From Verrucomicrobiota bacterium (GTDB lineage: Bacteria > Verrucomicrobiota > Verrucomicrobiia > Limisphaerales > DSYF01), in NCBI GenBank assembly GCA_025457725.1, contig JALOTU010000279.1:1-5226 (forward strand): 5,226 nt of DNA, given 5' to 3'. Position numbers and translations under genes: made by a program. The notes below the pieces were generated by a model. It had not been told where the DNA came from, did no database searches, and was given only the letters and a program-made list of their open reading frames with translations. This document shows, piece after piece, positions 1 through 5,226 of the stretch. Each line of letters opens with the position of its first letter. The first letter of the stretch is position 1.

Positions 1-385
1 CGGACAGGCGATTGACGAGGAAGGGCAGGACATCGGCACCGCGCGAGTAGCCGACGAGCACCACCCGTTCCCGGTTCCATTCCCTGCGGAATCGCGCCAG
101 GAGAGCGGCGAGATCCTTTGCGGCTTCGTCAGGCGTCCGGCGCGTCCAATAGTACTCCTTGGAATTCCACCCGACCGTGGGGATGTTGGTGGCATTGAGC
201 CCTTCGGCGATGGCGCGCACCAGTTCCGCCCACCCGCCGTCGCCAGTAAGGAGGATGGCAAAGGTGGTCCCCTCTGCCGGTGTGCCTTCCGGCAGTAGAA
301 GCGTGTCATCCAGTTTGGCGGGACCGGCCTGCAGTCCTGCGAATAGCGCAACCAGGAGTGCCGTCAACAGGATCTTCAGTCTCAT
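1..385 (-). CDS. VirJ/AcvB-family periplasmic serine hydrolase, probable aminoacyl-phosphatidylglycerol hydrolase (3' part outside window)
   Basis: Only the first 128 codons are present; the gene runs off the left edge. Residues 1-20 (MRLKILLTALLVALFAGLQA) form a signal peptide with basic n-region and hydrophobic core, so the product should be exported. The mature part starts directly with one VirJ-type alpha/beta-hydrolase domain: LTGDGGWAEL at 46-55, the VGWNSKEYYWTRRTP stretch at 71-85, and the nucleophile elbow GYSRGADVLP at 112-121 with Ser114 as the presumed catalytic serine. These are hallmark motifs of the VirJ/AcvB family. Known members encoded beside mprF homologues (Agrobacterium AcvB, Rhizobium AtvA, Pseudomonas PA0919) act on lysyl- or alanyl-phosphatidylglycerol in the periplasm. 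That substrate here is inferred from family and position. The ATG at 385 lies 10 bp after the mprF stop, with no strong Shine-Dalgarno, which suggests co-transcription and perhaps translational coupling. The long two-domain AcvB form is unlikely because the catalytic domain begins right after the signal peptide. Confidence 0.87.
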   Translation of the reverse strand, partial: MRLKILLTALLVALFAGLQAGPAKLDDTLLLPEGTPAEGTTFAILLTGDGGWAELVRAIAEGLNATNIPTVGWNSKEYYWTRRTPDEAAKDLAALLARFRREWNRERVVLVGYSRGADVLPFLVNRLS

Positions 386-395
386 TGGATTCGGG

Positions 396-2939
396 TCATT
401 TGCGGATCATGCCGGAGATTCCTCCGGAAACGAGAGCCCCCACATCGGTGAGCACCCGCGGCAGGATCAACCCGCCCCGGCATGCCAGGTATTTGGGTTC
501 CCAGACCGGGTCGAATTTCTCCTTGTACTGGCGCAATCCCTGGAAGTTGTAGAAATGTTCCCCGTGCCGATACAGAAGCGCCCCCAGCCGGTTCCACAGC
601 GGCGCCAGCGGGTGGTGCTCGATGCCCGAGAACGGCGCCATGCCGAGATTGAACCAGTGATAGCCCTGTTCCTTGGCCTGCAGGATCAACTGGATGAACA
701 GGTATTCCATTGTCGCTGGTGGAGCATCCGCTCGGTATCGCATCAAATCAACGGACAGTTCCTCCCATTGACCGCCGGGCCAGAGCGTGGCAAAGGCCAC
801 CGGGCGATCGTGCAGCAACACCACGCCCGCCGGAAAGCGCACCACGTATCCGGGAGAGAAGGATCCCAGGGAGAATCCCTTTTCCCGGCTCTGCTTGTCC
901 TTGAGCCACGCATCGGAAACGGCTTGCAATTCCGGAAGCCGGGCAGCCACTTCCGCGGGCTCCCAAACCAGGAACCGGCAGCCATCGGCCTCCAACTTGG
1001 ACCGGGTTCGCCGCAATCCCTTCCGGCGCCCCCCCTCCAGGGTGAAAGTGCGGAGGTCCACCCGGGCTTCCTCCCCCAGCTTGAAGAGCGACATTCCCAG
1101 ATCCACATAGAGGGAGAGTCGGCTGGCCGCCACTTCATAGAAGACGGTCCAGGCCCCGGCTGCCTCGCACTGTTCTCGAAATGCCCAGACGAGTTCCTCC
1201 GACTCCCCCTCCTCGCCGACGGGATCGCCCATGGCCACCCAGCAGCGCCCGGAGGTTCCATACATGAGAAAGCTGCGGCGAGATTCACTGAACAGCAACG
1301 CCTTGTCGCCCAGCGCCACCAGATTGGCCCCGGTCACGGGGGCTTCCCCGGCAATCTGCATGGCGGCCTCGAGATCCTCGGCTTGAGGCAAGGGCGTTGG
1401 ATGTCGCGCGGCTCGGAACAGCCGGGTGAGCCCGACGACCATCACCACCAGGGCAACCCCCACCGAAGCGCGCAGGAATCTCGGCGCATTCCCGCTCACT
1501 TCAAATTGCCACCAAAGCTCGCTCGAGTATTCCACGTGCTTGTAGGCGAAAAAACCGATCCACACGGTTCCGACCAAAACCGCCCCGATGGCCACCAGCC
1601 ACCCCGGCGAGAAGCGTTGATCCCACAATGATGATTGACGATGGAAATACCGGTGGCTCGCGGCCAGCCCGCCCGCAGCCAGCAGGAGGAGCGTCGCTTC
1701 CTCGTAGTCCAGCCCCTTGACCAGCGAGAAGACCGCCCCCGCAATCAGCGCGCACAGCGTGGCCGCCCAGGCAACGTTCAGCCTCAGCTGAAGGCCCCGC
1801 GCAAGGAACAACAAACCCACTCCGCACAGGCTCGCGAGAAAGTGCGACAATTCCAGCATTCCCACCGGAAGCAAACGTCCCAGCCACGCCAACCGGATGC
1901 CGGACGCCGGCGTGGCCCCCGACACCAGCAGAACAATGCCCGAGAAGAACGCCGCAAAAGTCAGCACCCGCGGGGTGACCAGCGCAATTCCTTTCGACAC
2001 CAGATTCCCCACGCCGACCAGATGCCGGCGCTGTCGCAAGGCGGTGTGTCCACCGATCAGGACAAGTCCACCCAGAAACGGGATCAGATAGTAAACCACG
2101 CGAAAGGCCACCAGCATGGCGATCAGCTGCGGATGCGGAACGGCTGTGGGCAAGAGAAGCAACAGGGTGGCCTCAAAAACCCCCAACCCCCCGGGGACAT
2201 GACTGACCAGGCCGGCCGCCAGGGCCGTGAGATAGATTCCCAGGAAAGTCGGGAACGACACATCGTCTCCTGGAAACAAGACGAACAACACCAAGCCGGC
2301 CATCAGGAGATCAACCGTGGCCAGCCCCAGCTGCCCCAAAGCCAGTATCGGACGGGGAAAACTCCACTCCATCTCGCGCACCCGCAGGGGACGGCGCACC
2401 CGGAAAGCGCCGACCAGGTAAGCCAGCACACCCAACAGCAGCAGCGCCCCCAAGCCGCGCTCCACCCCAATGGACAGGCCAATGGACCCCAGGTTGATCC
2501 CCGACACAAACAAGCCGCCCAGCACGGTGCCCATTCCCAGCCAGAACGTCACCGTGGTAAACACAATCACCCGGGCCATGTCCATTCCCAGGAGTCCCCA
2601 GGCCGAGTAAAGGCGGTAACGCACCGCGCTGCCTCCCAGGATGGAGAATCCGATGTTGTAGCTGAACACGTAGGCCAGAAACGAGGCGAGGGCCACTCGC
2701 CCGTAGGCGAGTTTCCGGGCGGCATATTTCAAGCCCAGCCAGTCATATCCAGTCAGAACAAAGTAGCTCAAAACCGTGAAACCCAACGCCAGGAGCAACC
2801 GGCTCCGGGGAAGGCTGTCGAGCGCTTCCCGGATCTCCTGCGGCCGGTAGTGGTGCAGCTCGCGATGCAAAGCGAACAGTGCCGCCGCAAACAGCCCCAG
2901 CACAATCACCGGCGAAACCCATCTCAGCGTCCGAACCAT
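396..2939 (-). CDS. mprF: MprF: bifunctional phosphatidylglycerol lysyl/alanyltransferase and flippase
   Basis: This is a complete 847-residue protein, the usual size for full-length MprF. Residues 1 to about 510 hold some 14 hydrophobic segments. They include the flippase-type motifs SYNIGFSILGGSAVRYRLYS (93-112) and SHVPGGLGVFE (246-256). The C-terminal half (about 525-847) is the cytosolic GNAT-like DUF2156 synthase domain. Family motifs there are AMGDPVG (569-575), YVDLGMSLFKLGEEARVDL (611-629), KGFSLGSF (687-694), DLMRYRADAPPATMEYLF (731-748), NLGMAPFSG (764-772) and GLRQYKEKFDPVWEPKYLA (801-819). The enzyme transfers an amino acid from charged tRNA to phosphatidylglycerol, and the membrane half moves the product to the outer leaflet. 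This reduces binding of cationic peptides. The sequence does not tell lysine from alanine. An in-frame TAG lies 18 bp upstream of the ATG at 2939, so translation cannot start earlier. No clear Shine-Dalgarno is visible. The VirJ-like gene follows 10 bp downstream. Confidence 0.96.
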   Translation of the reverse strand: MVRTLRWVSPVIVLGLFAAALFALHRELHHYRPQEIREALDSLPRSRLLLALGFTVLSYFVLTGYDWLGLKYAARKLAYGRVALASFLAYVFSYNIGFSILGGSAVRYRLYSAWGLLGMDMARVIVFTTVTFWLGMGTVLGGLFVSGINLGSIGLSIGVERGLGALLLLGVLAYLVGAFRVRRPLRVREMEWSFPRPILALGQLGLATVDLLMAGLVLFVLFPGDDVSFPTFLGIYLTALAAGLVSHVPGGLGVFEATLLLLLPTAVPHPQLIAMLVAFRVVYYLIPFLGGLVLIGGHTALRQRRHLVGVGNLVSKGIALVTPRVLTFAAFFSGIVLLVSGATPASGIRLAWLGRLLPVGMLELSHFLASLCGVGLLFLARGLQLRLNVAWAATLCALIAGAVFSLVKGLDYEEATLLLLAAGGLAASHRYFHRQSSLWDQRFSPGWLVAIGAVLVGTVWIGFFAYKHVEYSSELWWQFEVSGNAPRFLRASVGVALVVMVVGLTRLFRAARHPTPLPQAEDLEAAMQIAGEAPVTGANLVALGDKALLFSESRRSFLMYGTSGRCWVAMGDPVGEEGESEELVWAFREQCEAAGAWTVFYEVAASRLSLYVDLGMSLFKLGEEARVDLRTFTLEGGRRKGLRRTRSKLEADGCRFLVWEPAEVAARLPELQAVSDAWLKDKQSREKGFSLGSFSPGYVVRFPAGVVLLHDRPVAFATLWPGGQWEELSVDLMRYRADAPPATMEYLFIQLILQAKEQGYHWFNLGMAPFSGIEHHPLAPLWNRLGALLYRHGEHFYNFQGLRQYKEKFDPVWEPKYLACRGGLILPRVLTDVGALVSGGISGMIRK

Positions 2940-3043
2940 TTTGCGGAAACTAGCCTACACTCGCCCAAGCGCAATGTCCGGTTATGCAGCCTCAGGCGGA
3001 AGGAGCAGGGAGGAACTGCCGGAGGAAGAGTACCCCGCAACGA

Positions 3044-3104
3044 CTGTAGCGCACGAGGTGACGAGTGCCCTGTAGCGCACGAGGTGACGAGTGCCCTGTA
3101 GCGC
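3044..3104. repeat. 26-bp tandem repeat, 2 full copies plus a 9-bp start of a third
   Basis: Two identical 26-bp units occupy 3044-3069 and 3070-3095. Each begins CTGTAGCGCACGAGG and ends TGACGAGTGCC. A third copy is entered at 3096 and matches for 9 bp (CTGTAGCGC) before diverging into the hairpin at 3097-3134. Each unit has a short internal inverted repeat, GCAC/GTGC, around a 10-base loop. The exact identity of the copies and their position outside genes suggest a recently duplicated REP-like intergenic element. That class is inferred from its form only. Confidence 0.85.
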
Positions 3105-3134
3105 GCCCACCGACTCCTCAGGTCGCCGCCTACA
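3097..3134. repeat. 38-bp imperfect palindrome bounded by TGTAG/CTACA
   Basis: The segment begins TGTAG (3097-3101) and ends CTACA (3130-3134), which are perfect inverted ends. Inside is a second stem, CGAC (3111-3114) with GTCG (3122-3125), around a 7-base loop. The two stems are separated by unequal unpaired arms. It shares the TGTAGCGC head with both tandem 26-bp units, so the three stand in a 26-bp register. The shape is that of a REP/MITE-like hairpin; no transposase is nearby. Confidence 0.6.
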
Positions 3135-3155
3135 AGTGCAAGCTCCACCTGAGGA
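3115..3155. repeat. Perfect 9-bp inverted repeat with 23-base loop
   Basis: TCCTCAGGT at 3115-3123 is the exact reverse complement of ACCTGAGGA at 3147-3155, with 23 bases between. The left arm covers the loop and part of the inner stem of the 3097-3134 hairpin, so the two structures cannot form together. There is no T-run after either arm, so it is not a standard intrinsic terminator. Confidence 0.6.
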
Positions 3156-3243
3156 ATCATTTGAACAGGAGATCGCAGAGAGGACAGAGGGTGGCGAACA
3201 AACGTTCCATTAGTCCTGACTGCGACCCAAAGACTGACCGTCA

Positions 3244-3304
3244 ACCGACGTGTCAGTCCCGACAACTTGCAATCGGACCGTCGTGTCAGACCCGACAATT
3301 TGCA
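3244..3304. repeat. Imperfect direct repeat, 28 bp, two copies at 33-bp period
   Basis: The copies are 3244-3271 and 3277-3304. They read ACCG(A/T)CGTGTCAG(T/A)CCCGACAA(C/T)TTGCA and differ at only 3 of 28 positions. Each carries a short TGTC/GACA inverted repeat around six bases. A 5-bp spacer separates the copies, giving about three helical turns between equivalent positions. They lie about 300 bp upstream of mprF and 146 bp past the hisC stop. They could be a degenerate intergenic repeat or a pair of protein-binding sites; nothing here decides. Confidence 0.7.
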
Positions 3305-3449
3305 GCCCTTCGGTCATTCCTGATCTCGGATTGCAAATCGCCGGAACGGACACGTTTTTTCAACCGCACCGCGGTCGTCACCTACTCCCGATCTCCCCCG
3401 GCACGCTGTTGGAAAGGGGATGGAGTCGCCGCCCCCAAAAACCCTCCAG

Positions 3450-4494
3450 TCAGCGGAGGATGGCCTTGGCGACTTTCACCAACCGCTCCATTTCCGCCGC
3501 GGTGCCGATGGTGATGCGCAGGGCGGTGTGCACCTCGGGGGCGCTGAACCAGCGCACCAGGATTTTTCGCTTGCGCAGCTTCTCCAGCCAGTCCTGCGCC
3601 GGGAATTGCGGGGGTCGCACCAGGAGGAAGTTGGTCTGGCTGGGGAACACCCTGAATCCCAGCCGCTCCAGTTGCGCGCCGGTCTCCTCGCGGGTGGCGA
3701 TGAGGGTTTTGAAGTTGTCCTGGTAATAGGGCAGATCGTCCAGCGTGGCCTCGGCGGCGACCTGTCCCAGGCCGTTCACGTTGTAACTGTCGCGAATCTT
3801 GTGCAGGGCGCCAATCAGCTCGGGATGGCCCACAAAGTAGCCCACCCGTTGGAAGCAGAGGGAGTAGGCCTTGGAAAAGGTGCGGGAAACGATGACCTGC
3901 GGATGTTTCAACGCCAGCGGCAGGGCGTGTTCCCGGGCGAAATCCACATAGGCTTCATCCAGCACCACCACCCCCTTTATCAGCCGGCACAAACCCTCCA
4001 GTTCCGCCGTACCGTAACCCCGTCCGCCCGGGGCGTTGGGCGTGGTGATGAAGGTCAGTGCCGCCTCGAAATCCCACAGCTTGCCCTGCTTCAATTCCTT
4101 GAGTGCAGGCAGGCTGAAGTCCGGGTTGAGCGGAACCGGATTCTGCGCCGCCCCCTGAATGGCCGCCAGCACCGGATAGAGCGAGTAGCTAGGCCCGCGT
4201 GGACAAGGCCAGCAGTTCATCCGAACCGTTGCCCACGATGATGTTCTCCGGATGACAACCATGAAGCGTCGCCAACCGGGCGCGCAGGCCCTCGGCGGAA
4301 GGATTGGGATAAAGCCGCAACCGGCCGTCCACCGCCGCCCGCACGGCATGGAGCACCCTGGGCGAGGGCGGAAAGGGATTCTCGTTGGTGTTCAGCTTGA
4401 TCAATCCCGTTTCCTTCGGCTGCTCGCCGGGAGTATACGGGCGCAATGACCGAATCCGAGGCCGGATCAGGTTGTTCAGGCGAGGCTTGTTCAT
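3450..4494 (-). pseudogene. hisC: hisC, histidinol-phosphate aminotransferase, interrupted by a frameshift with internal loss
   Basis: The family makes L-histidinol phosphate from imidazole-acetol phosphate with glutamate, a PLP-dependent step of histidine synthesis in the cytosol. The 5' part (start ATG 4494, MNKPRLNNLI) codes 101 residues. It includes LNTNENPFPPSP (35-46), LYPNPSAEGLRARL (61-74) and GNGSDELL (88-95), and ends at an in-frame TAG at 4191-4189. The remainder continues in another frame from PSYSLYPVLA (codon at 4193-4191) to the TGA at 3452-3450, about 247 residues. It carries TTPNAPGGRGY, VVLDEAYVDFA, SRTFSKAYSL with the presumed PLP lysine at 3872-3870, and ALRITIGT. In intact homologues some 12-20 residues lie between the TRAF-like helix end and PSYSLYP. 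They are absent here, and the joined length is about 348 residues. This fits a deletion of 3n+2 bases, either real or an assembly error. An annotation of only the 3' frame from the ATG at 4349 would give a wrong N-terminus. No strong ribosome-binding site is visible. Confidence 0.88.
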
Positions 4495-4956
4495 CGTTGC
4501 TTGTTCGTGGTTGAAATCAGTCTTGGTGCATCCATCCGGCGCGAAGCGATCCTCGAGGTTCCTCCGGCGCGACCCGGAGCCGGCCCCACAAGGCGACCGC
4601 CACACCCATAAGCCTATCGAAGGGCGGCCGAAACAAACCAGCCTGAACTTCGCCAGCGCACGGCGCGCACGATCACCGGCTCAAGGGACACCGGAAAAGC
4701 CGGGGGGGCGAGCGGCTCCGGCAGCGCCAATCCAGTAGTCCAGTGAAGCTTACGCCGGCCCCTCCCCTGGTTGTCCTTCGGGACCATCGCTGTGGAGTTC
4801 AATTGCGCCAGCCCCGGGAGTCGTGTGTTCAGCACCATTTACATTCCGCCGGGCATTCGACAATGTGGTGATAATGCGAGCGAGCCTCACCGATCCTGAA
4901 TCCGGACAAACCGATGCCAACCGCGATCCCCGGTGAAACACAGCAAACCAGACTTT
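4495..4956. other. 462-bp divergent intergenic region between hisC and the efflux adaptor gene
   Basis: The two flanking genes point away from here, so both promoters should lie in this stretch. I recognise no gene. Short open frames on the minus strand (4838-4614) and across 5193-4750 show no domain, and the latter lies antisense to the adaptor. Minor features are a direct repeat TCCGGCGCGA at 4535-4544 and 4563-4572 and a run of seven G at 4702-4708. A GATAAT at 4870-4875 resembles a -10 box on the plus strand, but no -35 box lies at normal spacing, so I do not call a promoter. Confidence 0.6.
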
Positions 4957-5226
4957 ATGAAATCCAAGCCAATGAAGTATAGCCCATGCCCTTCTCCCGC
5001 CACGAAGTGGCCGGGCGCGCCCGCGGCCCGATGGGTCACCACTCTGGCAGCGGCCGCCGGGATCATCGCGGCTGCCGGTTGCAAGCCGGCCGCGCCGGTC
5101 GCCCCGCCCCCGCCGATTGTGGAGGTCATGGAGGTCACGGCCACCAACGTGCCGATGCACACAGAGATCATCGGACAATTGGATTCGCCGCAAAACGTCG
5201 AGGTGCGCGCCCGCGTCGAGGCGTTC
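4957..5226 (+). CDS. RND-type efflux transporter periplasmic adaptor lipoprotein (membrane fusion protein), 5' part
   Basis: Ninety codons are present and the frame is open to the right edge. Residues 26-42 (WVTTLAAAAGIIAAAGC) form a signal peptide core ending in a lipobox-like AAGC, with Cys42 as the expected lipidated residue. The following proline/alanine-rich linker leads into PPPPIVEVMEVTATNVPMHTEIIGQLDSP and VEVRARVEAF, the typical first beta-strands of the AcrA/MexA adaptor family just before the biotinyl-lipoyl/hairpin region. Such adaptors link an inner-membrane RND pump to an outer-membrane channel, and the pump gene would be expected just downstream. The frame is closed upstream by a TGA at 4897-4899. 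The ATG at 4957 gives a long n-region of about 25 residues; ATG 4972 or GTG 4933 are possible starts, and none has a strong Shine-Dalgarno. The substrate cannot be read from this fragment. Confidence 0.85.
   Translation, partial: MKSKPMKYSPCPSPATKWPGAPAARWVTTLAAAAGIIAAAGCKPAAPVAPPPPIVEVMEVTATNVPMHTEIIGQLDSPQNVEVRARVEAF

Larger units (their letters stand above)
2940..3449. other. 510-bp intergenic spacer between hisC and mprF, repeat-bearing
   Basis: No convincing gene lies here. The open frames crossing it are low-complexity, have no recognisable domain, and run into the antisense of mprF or hisC. The spacer holds the 26-bp tandem repeat, the hairpin, the 9-bp inverted repeat and the 33-bp-period repeat listed separately. 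It should also contain the 3' end of the hisC transcript and the mprF promoter. I could not pick a -35/-10 pair with normal spacing in the 100 bp upstream of mprF, nor a hairpin followed by a T-run on the minus strand after the hisC stop. Confidence 0.7.

Noticed and set aside
159..1631. A 490-codon open frame on the plus strand, and its 488-codon counterpart at 1635-3101.
   Set aside because: Both lie antisense to mprF. Their products are rich in Q, R, P, H and G with no domain, as expected from the reverse of GC-biased codons. MprF motifs on the other strand are unmistakable.
2924..3298. A 124-codon minus-strand frame overlapping the mprF start, with a repeated LSGLTRR-like peptide.
   Set aside because: The peptide repeat simply mirrors the 33-bp DNA repeat. 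The frame has no recognisable domain and crosses the 26-bp repeats and the mprF start in another frame.
3340..3380. A T-run (CGTTTTTTC) next to a small ACCGC/GCGGT hairpin, considered as a terminator.
   Set aside because: On the plus strand the T-run precedes the hairpin, and on the minus strand the hairpin is followed by A residues, so neither orientation gives an intrinsic terminator.
4189..4200. Programmed ribosomal frameshifting to join the two hisC frames.
   Set aside because: No slippery heptamer or stimulator is evident, hisC is not known to use recoding, and shifting would not restore the missing residues.
4838..4875. TTTACA at 4838-4843 and GATAAT at 4870-4875 as a plus-strand sigma-70 promoter for the adaptor gene.
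   Set aside because: The spacer between the two boxes is 26 bp, far from the usual 16-18, and no better -35 is present.
4750..5193. A 147-codon minus-strand frame opposite the efflux adaptor.
   Set aside because: The product is a low-complexity R/G/D-rich sequence. The plus strand encodes a signal peptide, lipobox and adaptor motifs, which explains this stretch better.

Overview
The window reads as GC-rich bacterial chromosome from a diderm organism. It carries a lipoprotein-type RND efflux adaptor, an MprF-type membrane lipid enzyme and a hisC gene. A Verrucomicrobiota-like source is my best guess, from the protein style, the weak Shine-Dalgarno sequences and the REP-like spacer repeats. 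That assignment is inference and no marker gene in the window settles it.

Layout, left to right. (1) 1-385, minus strand: the N-terminal part of a secreted VirJ/AcvB-family serine hydrolase, cut by the window edge. (2) 396-2939, minus: a full-length mprF, encoding a bifunctional aminoacyl-phosphatidylglycerol synthase and flippase. It ends 10 bp before the VirJ-like gene, so the two look like one transcription unit. (3) 2940-3449: a 510-bp gene-free spacer holding a 26-bp tandem repeat that runs into an imperfect hairpin, an overlapping 9-bp inverted repeat, and a separate pair of 33-bp-period repeats. (4) 3450-4494, minus: hisC (histidinol-phosphate aminotransferase), broken near 4191 by a frameshift that coincides with loss of roughly 12-20 residues normally present there. 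(5) 4495-4956: a 462-bp divergent intergenic region with no recognisable gene. (6) 4957-5226, plus: the start of an RND-efflux periplasmic adaptor lipoprotein that runs off the right edge.

The clearest functional story is the mprF-VirJ pair. MprF makes aminoacylated phosphatidylglycerol and moves it across the inner membrane, which lowers the negative surface charge. VirJ-domain proteins encoded beside mprF homologues in proteobacteria are periplasmic hydrolases that remove the amino acid again. The pair would therefore form a make-and-unmake module for envelope charge. The downstream-truncated efflux gene is a separate, divergently transcribed unit. I found no mobile element, CRISPR array, RNA gene or clearly new system. 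The most unusual items are the damaged hisC and the composite repeat upstream of mprF.
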